In this document: positions 14,725 through 22,715 of the stretch, piece after piece
Position numbering within the stretch: position 1 is the stretch's first letter
Layout: every line of letters starts with the position of its first letter
DNA from: Saprospiraceae bacterium
GTDB taxonomy: Bacteria > Bacteroidota > Bacteroidia > Chitinophagales > Saprospiraceae
Direction of reading: 5' to 3'
Assembly (NCBI GenBank): GCA_015490175.1
Contig: WFYJ01000001.1
Coordinates: forward strand, 1 to 35,040
DNA length: 35,040 nt
The notes under the pieces: generated by a model
Databases searched by the model: none
Seen by the model: only the letters and a program-made list of their open reading frames with translations
What the model was told of the DNA's origin: nothing
Program-made: the position numbers and the translations under genes

Positions 14725-16026
14725 CTAAACAATAGCGACTGAAGGCAGTTTCATCTTAAATGCTTCAAAAATCTCTTGGTAGGAAAATCCCTCCTCCTTC
14801 AATGCTTCATCCAAGGACTCTTTCAAATTAAACGTAAACTCTTCAACATCTTTCAATGAGTGATGATTTGTTAATGTAAAGCGAAGGCCTGTATTTCTAA
14901 TAGGCACACTGGGATAAGTTGCAATATTCAAATAAAACCCTCGATCGTGCATTTTTTGTACAACCTTGTAGCCCACTTGCGGCTTGCTCACTGCCACGAA
15001 GAAAATTGGTGTGTCTTCAAATTCGACTAAAGGCAAACACAATTGCCTACAGCAGTCATTAGCTTTCTTTACCCTTTCTTGCAATTGGGCTTGCAACTGA
15101 CCAATCTCATCAGAAAGGTGAATTTTTGCTGACTGGATAGCTGCCCCAAGAGAAGGGTTTGGAACAGGTCCGGAAAAAAACATCGTTGAACCAGTATTAT
15201 TCACATAATCTCTCAATTCCCTATTCGGGAACACCAAACAACCTCCATAAGCAGCAAAGCTCTTTCCCAAGCTTGTGGCAAGCACCATTCGATCATGAAA
15301 TGCGATGCGATCCAAAACGACCCCACACCCATTCCTTCCACACCAGCTCATTCCGTGGGCGTCATCAATATAAAGATGGAGATTGTCATACTTTTCCAAC
15401 AGTTCAAGCAAGGCATTCAACGGAGCAATATCCCCAAACATTGAATATACGCCATCCAGAAAATACCAAATGTTCCGATAATCTTTTGATAGCTTTTTAA
15501 TCCGCCATTCCAGGTTTTCCAAATTATTATGGCGAATCATTTCCACATGTACCCCACCTGATTTAGCTATTCTCACAGCATTTTGCACACTTGCATGAAC
15601 CTGGTGGTCCAGAATCGCGACGTCCTGTACATCCAATAGAGAGGGAATCGCAGCAATATGACCAAGAGTAGTAGTAGGAGTAATGATCAAGGGCTTTTGA
15701 AAAATACGCTCTAAAAGGTATTGCAACTCTCTATAGAGTGGTGAAGACAAAAAAGCTCTCGAGGAAGAAAAAGCAGGGCCGTACCTCCGAGTAGCATCAA
15801 TTGCCGCTTCTTTCATCCGTGAATCGAGGTCCAACCCCAAGTAACTACAAGACCCGAAATTCTTCACCACCTTACCATTGATAGTGATTTCATTGCCCTT
15901 GAGTACTTCGTCTTCGAGGATGATGTAGCCGATGGAGTTTTGAGCACAATAGGTAGCCTCTTTATGGAGGTCTTCCAACAACCTGGACGTGTTGTGCATG
16001 GGACGGGGGGTGATTTGTTTGTTCAT
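14725..16026 (-). CDS. PLP-dependent alpha-oxoamine synthase family enzyme
   Basis: A 433-residue fold-type I PLP enzyme of the alpha-oxoamine synthase group (KBL, BioF, serine palmitoyltransferase, CqsA), which condenses an amino acid with an acyl-CoA. Visible motifs: SCSYLGL near 59-65 (the N-Y-L-G site), DHQVHAS at 140-146 with the PLP-stacking H144, DGVYSMFGDIAPL at 191-203, DDAH at 221-224 and TSLGKSF at 251-257 with the PLP lysine K255. Length is normal and all key residues are present. The acyl donor and amino acid cannot be read from the sequence. It is not next to biotin, heme, threonine or sphingolipid genes, but beside a six-TM kinase, which fits a CqsA/LqsA-like signal synthase. 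GC is about 40% from codon 42 onward, far below the neighbours. Confidence 0.85.
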   Translation of the reverse strand: MNKQITPRPMHNTSRLLEDLHKEATYCAQNSIGYIILEDEVLKGNEITINGKVVKNFGSCSYLGLDLDSRMKEAAIDATRRYGPAFSSSRAFLSSPLYRELQYLLERIFQKPLIITPTTTLGHIAAIPSLLDVQDVAILDHQVHASVQNAVRIAKSGGVHVEMIRHNNLENLEWRIKKLSKDYRNIWYFLDGVYSMFGDIAPLNALLELLEKYDNLHLYIDDAHGMSWCGRNGCGVVLDRIAFHDRMVLATSLGKSFAAYGGCLVFPNRELRDYVNNTGSTMFFSGPVPNPSLGAAIQSAKIHLSDEIGQLQAQLQERVKKANDCCRQLCLPLVEFEDTPIFFVAVSKPQVGYKVVQKMHDRGFYLNIATYPSVPIRNTGLRFTLTNHHSLKDVEEFTFNLKESLDEALKEEGFSYQEIFEAFKMKLPSVAIV

Positions 16027-16201
16027 AGTTTTTGTGTTTGAAGGGTGAAAATTCGTCGGGGAAAACGCAGCAGCAGCCTGCAGGCGAATACAACCTTTCA
16101 GGCGGGTTTGAAGGTGAATGCAAAGCTTAAGGGGTTGGCAAACGCTCGGAGCGTGGTGGTGACGTGATGTTTGAGGAAAGACTTTTGTATTGTCGTCCGG
16201 C

Positions 16202-16232
16202 CAAATTTAATCACATATTGCAATATACACAA
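16202..16232 (-). promoter_or_regulatory. Promoter of the PLP enzyme gene with internal palindrome
   Basis: On the minus strand TTG (16232-16230) is followed by 20 nt and TAAATTTG (16209-16202), a perfect Bacteroidota-type promoter, giving a leader of about 170 nt. A perfect 12-bp palindrome, ATATTGCAATAT (16215-16226), lies between the two boxes, where a bound regulator would block the polymerase. The divergent Lrp-type gene starts about 270 bp away and is the obvious candidate regulator. The rest of the gap (16027-16503) shows no gene. Confidence 0.55.
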
Positions 16233-16434
16233 TAAGATGGAAAATTAAATTTTGTTTTAATTTGAAAATCATGAAGTTGTTGATACAACTACCCTTGATC
16301 AGCCCGGTCGGCCGGACGGGCCGGAGCGGAGGGGCCGGTACGTTCCGGCCAACCGATTTGTCAAAATTTTATTGCATCGAAGTGGGCAATAAGCTTTGAG
16401 AATAAAATTATTGACGGGTGTAACGGCATATTTT

Positions 16435-16465
16435 TTGGATTTTGTTTGCAACCCCCGTAACTTGG
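16435..16465 (+). promoter_or_regulatory. Possible promoter of the Lrp-type regulator
   Basis: TTG (16435-16437), 20 nt, then TAACTTGG (16458-16465), one base from TAnnTTTG. The start of transcription would be about 30 nt before the chosen ATG. The imperfect -7 box makes this tentative. Confidence 0.35.
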
Positions 16466-16503
16466 CCCGCGAAACTGCCCGTTCAACAAACCTCAACGAA
16501 ATC

Positions 16504-16983
16504 ATGCCGGACAAACTGGACAAGATTGATCTCAAGATTTTGCGCATCCTGCAGGAAAACAGCAAGATCACCAACCTGGAATTGTCGCGCCGCATTGGCC
16601 TGTCGCCGGCGCCCACGCTCGAGCGCGTAAAAAAGCTGGAAAACAACAACGTCATTCTCAGCTATCATGCCGAGGTCAACCCGCAGGCACTGGGACTGAA
16701 TGTGATGACCTTCGTCCTGGTGTCGCTGGCATGGAAGAAAGAAGACGCCCTCAATCGCTTCCTCGAAAAGATCAAGACCATAGACGAAATCGTGGAGAGC
16801 TACATCATCACGGGCGAAGCCGATTTTCTCATCAAGGTCATCTGCAAAGACATTCCCACTTACGAGCAACTGCTCTTCAAGCTCTCGCAGATCGACGAGA
16901 TCGAACGGCTCAAGACGCTCATGACGCTTTCCACGGTGAAGAAGTCCAGCATTCTGCCGTATGATTACGATTACGAACCCTGA
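16504..16983 (+). CDS. Lrp/AsnC family transcriptional regulator
   Basis: A 159-residue regulator. Residues 3-60 form the AsnC-type winged helix-turn-helix (DLKILRILQENSKITNLELS, then SPAPTLERVKKLE). The C-terminal half (about 68-150) is the RAM effector and oligomerisation domain (MTFVLVSLA, then EIVESYIITGEADFLIKV). Members assemble as dimers to octamers and usually respond to amino acids. The ATG at 16504 is chosen because it begins the conserved domain; the longer frame from 16396 adds 36 unlike residues that overlap the likely promoter. It is transcribed away from the PLP enzyme gene, an arrangement in which Lrp-type proteins often control the divergent neighbour. Its stop codon is also the first base triplet of a mobile-type repeat. 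Confidence 0.93.
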   Translation: MPDKLDKIDLKILRILQENSKITNLELSRRIGLSPAPTLERVKKLENNNVILSYHAEVNPQALGLNVMTFVLVSLAWKKEDALNRFLEKIKTIDEIVESYIITGEADFLIKVICKDIPTYEQLLFKLSQIDEIERLKTLMTLSTVKKSSILPYDYDYEP

Positions 16984-17157
16984 GCCTACTGAAAAAAGTC
17001 CGTAACAACGCAACGACGTAACATATGGAAGGTATGATTAACTTACAACAAATTGATTTAAAATTAAAAATACATTGCGTGTCGTTGCGTCCCCGACTTT
17101 GGTCGGGACAAGCTGTTGCGTCGTTGCGTGAGATTTGGGTTTTTTTCAGTGGCCTCA
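16981..17157 (+). repeat. MITE-like element, family 2, copy 1
   Basis: A 177-bp unit with imperfect inverted ends: TGAGCCTACTGAAAAAA at the left and TTTTTTCAGTGGCCTCA at the right. The inside is AT-rich in the middle and has CGTTGCGT repeats and a short palindrome, CCCGAC (17092-17097) with GTCGGG (17102-17107). It starts exactly at the TGA of the Lrp-type gene and ends 17 bp before the TraB start. No transposase is encoded. A second copy is at 20993-21166 and a third, inverted, starts at 34803. Confidence 0.75.
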
Positions 17158-17173
17158 ACCCTGAGAGGCACAA

Positions 17174-17989
17174 TTGAACAACAGGTTGAGCCAGAAGCAC
17201 AAGAAGCAAACATTTCTGTGGAAAGTGGAAGGAGCCGCGCTTGCTGCTCCTTCCTTCGTTTTGGGCACCATGCATCTGCCCGGCCTGAGCGAGCTGCCCT
17301 GTGCGGCGCGCGTGCGCCAACTGGTGAGCCAGTGCGCGCTGGTCGCCTGCGAGCTGGCGCTGGACGAGCTGCCGCAGATGCCCACCCGCTGGGCGCCGCC
17401 CGGGTGGTCGTTGCGGCAGGCCCTGCCGCCGGCCCGGTACGAGAAGGTGCGCCGCATGATGCGCAAGTCCTTTGGCATCGACATGGCGCTGTTCGACCAT
17501 CTGCCGCCGCTGGCCCTCATCAGCCTGTTGCCTCGCCAGGTGTTGGACATCGAGGGCCGCGCCCTCGACGAGGAGCTGTGGCAAATGGCCCGGGCGATGG
17601 GCAAGTCCTGCGTGGGGCTGGAGACGGCAGCCGAACAGGCAGCCGAGCTGCTCGAGGTGCCGCTCGACCTGCAAGTGCGCGAACTGATGCGCATTGCGCG
17701 CAACCCGTCGGCTTTTCGGCGGCGTTTGCGCAAGCGCAGGCAATTGTACCTCGAGGGGCGCATACAGATGCTCTACCGGCTGGTGCGCAAAGAGTCGGGG
17801 CGCGCGCGGAAAACCATTATCGATGCGCGCAACGAACGCATGGCTGCGCGGGCATGGCCCCTGATGCAACGCCAACCGGTCTTCATTGCCGTGGGCGCCG
17901 CACACCTGCCCGGCCACAAGGGGCTGCTGCGGTTGTTCAAACACCGGGGAGCGCGACTGCAGCCGCTGCCCTGGCACGACGGTGGATGA
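17174..17989 (+). CDS. TraB/GumN family protein
   Basis: A 271-residue protein of the TraB/GumN/Tiki fold. The family's spaced motifs are present: LWKVEG at 15-20, FVLGTMHL at 28-35 with the conserved GxxH (G31, H34), a central ACELAL and GLET, and the C-terminal RNERMA plus FIAVGAAHLPG. Tiki-type relatives are metalloproteases; the bacterial members are mostly uncharacterised. No signal peptide is visible, so a cytoplasmic place is likely, unlike many GumN-type members. An in-frame stop at 17162 excludes a longer protein, and no ATG precedes LWKVEG, so translation must begin at TTG 17174 (or TTG 17186). The arginine-rich middle is unusual. gatB follows after about 100 bp. Confidence 0.82.
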   Translation: MNNRLSQKHKKQTFLWKVEGAALAAPSFVLGTMHLPGLSELPCAARVRQLVSQCALVACELALDELPQMPTRWAPPGWSLRQALPPARYEKVRRMMRKSFGIDMALFDHLPPLALISLLPRQVLDIEGRALDEELWQMARAMGKSCVGLETAAEQAAELLEVPLDLQVRELMRIARNPSAFRRRLRKRRQLYLEGRIQMLYRLVRKESGRARKTIIDARNERMAARAWPLMQRQPVFIAVGAAHLPGHKGLLRLFKHRGARLQPLPWHDGG

Positions 17990-18088
17990 CGTAGCGGGGC
18001 CCGACTTTTGCACCTGGTCGTTTGAGGTCGGCGCACCGAATTTTGCAACCATATCTTTCCGCTTTCGCAAACGATGCAAGCAGTGATC

Positions 18089-19540
18089 ATGTCTGACCAA
18101 TCGAAATGGGAAATCGTCATCGGTCTGGAAGTGCACGTGCAGCTCGGCACGCGCAGCAAAGCATTCTGCGGCGACGCCACTACCTTCGGCGCCGAGCCCA
18201 ACACGCAGACCAGCCCCGTTTCCTTGGGTCATCCCGGCACGCTGCCCCGGCTCAACGAGGCCCAGGTGCGCGCCGCCGTGATGCTGGGGCTGGCACTGGG
18301 CGCCACCATCTCGCACCGCAATTCCTTCGACCGGAAAAATTACTTCTATACCGATTTGCCGAAAGGCTACCAGATCACACAGGATGCCATGCCCGTTTGC
18401 AGGGGAGGCGCCCTCCCCATCAAGCTGGGCGAGGAATGGAAAGAGGTGCGCATCCACCACATCCACATGGAAGAGGACGCGGGCAAGAGCATCCACGACC
18501 AGGATCCGCGCCACACCCTCATTGATCTGAACCGGGCCGGCGTGCCCCTGCTCGAGATCGTCACCGAGCCCGACCTGCGCAGCGCCGACGAAGTGGATGC
18601 CTTCATGAGCGGCATGCGCCAATTGGTGCGCTGGCTCGGCATCTCCGACGGCAACATGGAACAGGGCAGCCTGCGGTGCGACGTCAACATTTCGGTGCGG
18701 CGGCGCGGCGACACGGCTTTTGGCGAGCGCTGCGAAGTGAAGAACCTCAACTCGATGCGTTACGCCCGCCGTGCCATTGCCTACGAAGCCCGCCGCCAGA
18801 TCGCCCTGCGCGAAGCCGGGCAAGAGGTGAGGCGCTACACCCTCCACTTCGACCCGGCCAGCGGCACCACCTCGCCACTGCGCGGCAAGGAAGCAGCACA
18901 CGACTATCGGTACTTTCCCGAGCCCGACCTGCCGCCACTCGTGCTGAGCGACGAATACATCGCTGCCGTGCGGGAAGCGCTGCCCGCCCTGCCGTGGCAG
19001 CTATACCGGCACATGCGCGCACAGTTCGGGCTGAGCGACTACGAAGCCGGCCTGCTGAGTGAGGAACGCCACACGGCCACCTTTTTCCTCGAGCTGGCCG
19101 ACCACACGCCTCATTTTGCGAAAGCAGCCAACCTCATCATCAACCGCATCCTGCCCTGGTGCAAGGAACAGGACGTACCCCTCCACTCCTTCCCCGCACC
19201 CAAGCCGGCGCTGGCTGAGCTGATCGGAATGGTGGAAGCGGGCGAGATATCCCATTCAGCGGCGTGGCAGGAACTCTTCCCCCTCCTGTGTGCGCATCCG
19301 GACACGCGGCCTCGCACCCTTGCGGAAAAACACGACCTGCTGCAACAAAGCGACGAAGAGGCCCTGGTGCCCGTGATAGAAGAGGTGCTGGCCGCTTTTC
19401 CCGACAAGGTGGTCGCCTGGCGCAAGGGCAAAAAAGGGCTGACGGGCTTTTTCATGGGGCAAATCATGCGGCGCACCGGCGGCAAAGCCGACCCCAGGCT
19501 GACCAACCGCCTGCTCCTCGAACGCCTGAAAGAGGAATGA
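18089..19540 (+). CDS. gatB: Asp-tRNA(Asn)/Glu-tRNA(Gln) amidotransferase subunit B
   Basis: A 483-residue GatB. It is the kinase and tRNA-binding subunit of the GatCAB complex, which converts misacylated Glu-tRNA(Gln) or Asp-tRNA(Asn) to the correct product. Family landmarks: VIGLEVHVQL at the N-terminus, the LGHPGTLPRLNEAQV region, FDRKNYFYTDLPKGYQITQ, the HMEEDAGKS segment, DLNRAGVPLLEIVTEPD and RYFPEPDLPPL. The C-terminal helical and YqeY-like tail (LTGFFMGQIMRRTGGKADP) is complete. ATG 18089 (MSDQSKWEIVIGLE) fits better than ATG 18074. gatA and gatC are not nearby, which is usual in many Bacteroidota. A weak ACGGCC/GGCCGT hairpin lies 28 bp after the stop. Confidence 0.97.
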   Translation: MSDQSKWEIVIGLEVHVQLGTRSKAFCGDATTFGAEPNTQTSPVSLGHPGTLPRLNEAQVRAAVMLGLALGATISHRNSFDRKNYFYTDLPKGYQITQDAMPVCRGGALPIKLGEEWKEVRIHHIHMEEDAGKSIHDQDPRHTLIDLNRAGVPLLEIVTEPDLRSADEVDAFMSGMRQLVRWLGISDGNMEQGSLRCDVNISVRRRGDTAFGERCEVKNLNSMRYARRAIAYEARRQIALREAGQEVRRYTLHFDPASGTTSPLRGKEAAHDYRYFPEPDLPPLVLSDEYIAAVREALPALPWQLYRHMRAQFGLSDYEAGLLSEERHTATFFLELADHTPHFAKAANLIINRILPWCKEQDVPLHSFPAPKPALAELIGMVEAGEISHSAAWQELFPLLCAHPDTRPRTLAEKHDLLQQSDEEALVPVIEEVLAAFPDKVVAWRKGKKGLTGFFMGQIMRRTGGKADPRLTNRLLLERLKEE

Positions 19541-19992
19541 CGCCCCCTCGCCAAAAAGCCTCGAAATACGGCCAGTCAGGCCGTTCCGACTGCCATTTTC
19601 AGAAAATTTTCCACTTCCCCGATGCTTGTATTAAATATTGCACGCAAGCCTAACCATATTTTGATCAAGAGGATAAGGCGGGCTTGAAGTCGTATAAAAC
19701 AAAACAGTCATACATCATTAATGATCAAGTGTTTTACAAATTGATTTTTTGAACATAAATTTGTCCACCGTAATTCCAGCTCATCCTTCCGGGTGAGCTC
19801 CATTGCACGCACTTACAGCCCTGACAGCCAGAAACAGCCGGTCAAGCTCGCCTTACTGGTTTCACTCACCGCTCAAGACAACACGGGAACAAACACGTGC
19901 CTCGAAAAAGAGAGGTAGCGAGCTGTCGTGCACGGAATGCATGCAGCCTCTTTCCCTGTAATCCCTTGGACAAATCTTCAAAAGTTTTAACC
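19541..19992 (+). other. AT-rich leader and promoter region
   Basis: No gene is supported. A perfect -7-type box TAAATTTG lies at 19756-19763, but no TTG is found at the usual distance upstream, so a promoter is only possible. Downstream, AGCTCATCC pairs with GGGTGAGCT (19780-19801, one G-T pair) around TTCC, in what would be the untranslated leader of the next gene. Confidence 0.4.
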
Positions 19993-20874
19993 ATGACCCA
20001 CCACTACCACCTGGTGGCACTCCTGTGGTGTGCCATCGCACTGACCATGAACAGCCCACGGACACAGGCACAGCAATCGCTGGAGATCGGCGGCTTCGTG
20101 GGCGTATCCAACTACTCAGGGGAACTGCATCAGGCCCATTACGAGGTGGCCGACAGCCGCTTGGCGGCGGGCTTCGTAGGGCGCTATCACTTCAGTCCGG
20201 CCCTGGCCATACGGGGCCATTTCCTTCGGGGCAGGCTTCAAGCATCCGATGCGGACTATGCTTCCATCGAGAGCCGACGCAATCGCAACCTCAGCTTTCG
20301 CACCACGCTTTTCGACCTGGGGCTGATGGCCGAAGTCAACCTGGCGTGGTTTGGCGAGGGGGCCCGGCTCAGCACATCTCCCTATCTGGTCATAGGCATC
20401 AGCGGTTTTTACTTCAATCCGCAAGCCCTCTACAACGGCCTGTGGGTCGATCTGCAGCCGCTGGGTACCGAGGGGCAGGGACGCCCGGGCCTGTCGGACC
20501 AGCCACGCTACAGCCGCTTGCAGGTGTCCATTCCCATGGGCATCGGCTACACCTGGCGCGTGAACGATTACTACACCATCGGCTTTCAGGTGCTGGCGCA
20601 CAAGACTTTCACCGACTATCTCGACGACGTGAGCGGCAAGTATCCCGACCTGGAACAGCTCGGCGCCATGGATCCGCTGGCTGCCGCACTGTCGTACCGC
20701 TCGCCCGACCCCACGGCCGGGCTGCCCGAAGACGGCATGCGCGGCAACCCGAACACCAAAGACTGGTATTTCTTTGCCGGCGTGGTGTTCACGCGCTACC
20801 TGCAGCACTGGAACACAAAAAAGCATCGGGCAGAGCCGTCCGTTTCGGGCCGCAAGGAATACCGGTATTTTTGA
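19993..20874 (+). CDS. DUF6089-type outer-membrane protein
   Basis: A 293-residue protein with a signal peptide (hydrophobic LVALLWCAIALTM, ending near RTQAQQ) and a predicted beta-barrel of about eight alternating strands (EIGGFVGVSNYSGEL; VSIPMGIGYTWRVN; FFAGVVFTRYL). The order of motifs, including the NPNTKDWYFFAGV segment near the C-terminus, fits the DUF6089 family of Bacteroidota outer-membrane proteins, whose function is not known. Although the frame is open from 19897, ATG 19993 starts the signal peptide. It ends at a TGA that opens the purine-rich repeat module. No partner genes are nearby. Confidence 0.85.
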   Translation: MTHHYHLVALLWCAIALTMNSPRTQAQQSLEIGGFVGVSNYSGELHQAHYEVADSRLAAGFVGRYHFSPALAIRGHFLRGRLQASDADYASIESRRNRNLSFRTTLFDLGLMAEVNLAWFGEGARLSTSPYLVIGISGFYFNPQALYNGLWVDLQPLGTEGQGRPGLSDQPRYSRLQVSIPMGIGYTWRVNDYYTIGFQVLAHKTFTDYLDDVSGKYPDLEQLGAMDPLAAALSYRSPDPTAGLPEDGMRGNPNTKDWYFFAGVVFTRYLQHWNTKKHRAEPSVSGRKEYRYF

Positions 20875-20877
20875 GAA

Positions 20878-20992
20878 GGAGAGAAGAGAGATGGAGTGAG
20901 GGAGTGAGCGACTGCGCAAACTGCGTCAGCACTGCGTTTTCTGCGGCTGAAAGCTGCGGTTTCAATGGCTGAGGAACCGAGGAACCGAAGAA
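20878..20992 (+). repeat. Partial composite repeat after the DUF6089 gene
   Basis: Carries the purine-rich GATGGAGTGAGGGAGTGAG segment and the hairpin core in its variant form GCGGCT-GAA-AGCTGC (20943-20957), followed by GGTTTC and two GAGGAACC-type units. It lacks a left inverted end and starts within 4 bp of the stop codon. Confidence 0.7.
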
Positions 20993-21166
20993 TGAGCGCA
21001 CTGAAAAAAGTCCGTAACAACGCAACCACGCAATGCATAACAAATACTCTCAATTTACAACAAATTATTTTAAACAAAAAACACATTGCGAATCGTTGCG
21101 TCCCCGATGTTCGGGACAAGCTTTTGTGTCGTTGCGTGAGATTTTGAGTTTTTTCAGGGGGCTCGA
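20993..21166 (+). repeat. MITE-like element, family 2, copy 2
   Basis: Same organisation as 16981-17157: left end TGAGCGCACTGAAAAAAG, shared TCCGTAACAACGCAA, AT-rich middle, CGTTGCGTCCCCGA, palindrome CCCGA/TCGGG at 21103-21115, and right end TTTTTTCAGG. It follows the partial composite repeat directly, so the two families sit head to tail. A lone family-1 end lies beyond it at about 21182-21230. From 21231 to 21493 no gene is supported. Confidence 0.75.
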
Positions 21167-21493
21167 GTGTGAAAATGCTACGCTCAACCATTGCTTTCGA
21201 ATTTTCCCAAACCACTCTGATTTGCGTATGTATCAGCAGTGTACACAGATGGCGCCGCAAGCTGGCGGGCAGCGCAGCGATTTGTGGTGCGCGACAGGTG
21301 ATTATTTGCATGCCAGAGGGGAGCAACGTATCTTTGGCTTGGTTTTGGACGCTCCGAAACGCATCGAGACACCTACCCCTGCCTCCTGCCCCCATAAAAT
21401 CCCGGAAAAAAATCCCTTGCAATCCAAAAACGACGAGCAAGCCAGTAGTGTGGGCTTGGGAATGTGGATTTTGAAAACCAAAAGGCACCCGTC

Positions 21494-22483
21494 GTGAAAC
21501 GATTGAACTTATTATGGCTTGTGGCAGGGATTGCTATGAGTCTGACCCAAACCAACGCACAACAACGAACGCTTTTCGTACGCGCCGGCGCAAGCGGCGA
21601 CGGCAGCTCGTGGCAGCAGGCCCTGGGCTCGCTGAGCGAGGCCTTGCAACAAGCCCATCCCGGCGACCAGATCTGGGTGGCCGAGGGCACGTACCGCCCT
21701 GGCGACAGCCGCACGGCTACCTTCTTCATTCCTGCCGGCGTGGCCCTGTATGGCGGCTTTGCCGGTACGGAAAGCACGCTCGAAGCGCGCGACCCGGAAG
21801 CTCATCCCACCATTCTGAGTGGCGAAATCGGACAGCCCGGCATCGAAGACAACGTGTACAGCGTGGTGACCATCGGCGCCAGTGATGCCGACACCCGTCT
21901 CGATGGCTTCATCATCGCCCACGGCAACGCCTTCGACAAAGGCGCCGACGCCCATCCGCACCGCTGCGGGGGCGGCCTGTACGTCGATGGCAGCCGAGGT
22001 GCCGCCCGCGCCGTCATCGCACATTGCGTGTTCCGCAACAACACTGCTCGCGTGGGTGGCGCCGTTTATCTGAACGGGCGAGGTGGACATTGCGCACCCG
22101 TTTTCCTGCACTGCCGCTTCGAGGGCAACAAGGCCGGCGTGGATGCCGGCGCCGTCTATACGGATGCCCGCGAGGGAGGACTGGCCAGGCCCGTCTTTCG
22201 GTTCTGCCTGTTCGAGGAGAACGAAGCCACCTACGGCGGCGCCCTCGTCAATGCCGCCGGCAACGGCGAATGCGTGATCACTGCCGAACAGACGGCATTC
22301 CGCCACAACATGGCACTGGCCAGAGGAGGCGGCATCTACGACGTGAATGCCAGCCGCCGCTGCCGCACCCAACTGACCGATTGCCGCTTCGAACGCAACC
22401 TGCCCGACGATCACAGCGAGGTGTTCATGGGCTACAGCTCGATGAACAAACAGGTCTATCGGTTGGACCGGGAGAAAGAATAG
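21494..22483 (+). CDS. Secreted right-handed beta-helix protein
   Basis: A 329-residue exported protein. A signal peptide ([23 protein letters not shown]) precedes a domain with [18 protein letters not shown], then [14 protein letters not shown] and [11 protein letters not shown]. This is the usual start of secreted parallel beta-helix proteins of Bacteroidota (the choice-of-anchor or polymorphic outer-membrane type). Later there are at least four helix turns with C-R/V-F-R/E-N-N/E-x-A ([45 protein letters not shown]). No T9SS C-terminal signal or catalytic site is visible, so it may be short or end-truncated relative to family members. GTG 21494 gives a basic signal start; ATG 21464 is an alternative with an acidic start. 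Confidence 0.78.
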   Translation: MKRLNLLWLVAGIAMSLTQTNAQQRTLFVRAGASGDGSSWQQALGSLSEALQQAHPGDQIWVAEGTYRPGDSRTATFFIPAGVALYGGFAGTESTLEARDPEAHPTILSGEIGQPGIEDNVYSVVTIGASDADTRLDGFIIAHGNAFDKGADAHPHRCGGGLYVDGSRGAARAVIAHCVFRNNTARVGGAVYLNGRGGHCAPVFLHCRFEGNKAGVDAGAVYTDAREGGLARPVFRFCLFEENEATYGGALVNAAGNGECVITAEQTAFRHNMALARGGGIYDVNASRRCRTQLTDCRFERNLPDDHSEVFMGYSSMNKQVYRLDREKE

Positions 22484-22715
22484 GGCCTTTGAGTTGAGAG
22501 AGGGTGTAGGGTTGAGCGTTTTTGTCTTGACTGGGAAGTGCCTGGTCAAGCCCTCGGTGCTACGATTCCTCACCCATTGCCCACAACAGCAAGTTGGCAA
22601 TCCAATCCAGAGCCTTGAAACTTGCTTCAGGCATTCCGCGTTGGTGGGATGCCTGTTTTCATTTTTGCGAAAGCGGCATATTTGGGCGACGAATCCGCAA
22701 CAAACCGGCCTGCCT

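Noticed and set aside
16396-16503. N-terminal extension of the Lrp-type regulator
   Set aside because: The 36 extra residues do not resemble the family and would cover the likely promoter.
16919-18901. 660-codon minus-strand frame over the TraB and gatB genes
   Set aside because: It overlaps a repeat and two well-supported plus-strand genes.
20796-21488. 230-codon minus-strand frame in the same region
   Set aside because: It overlaps the end of the DUF6089 gene and repeat sequence and has no recognisable domain.
21033-21497. 154-codon plus-strand frame between the DUF6089 and beta-helix genes
   Set aside because: It runs through the MITE-like element and has no domain or plausible composition.
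22494-22715. N-terminal extension of RecQ
   Set aside because: It has no ATG, starts in repeat-like sequence, and precedes motif 0, which normally lies near the N-terminus.
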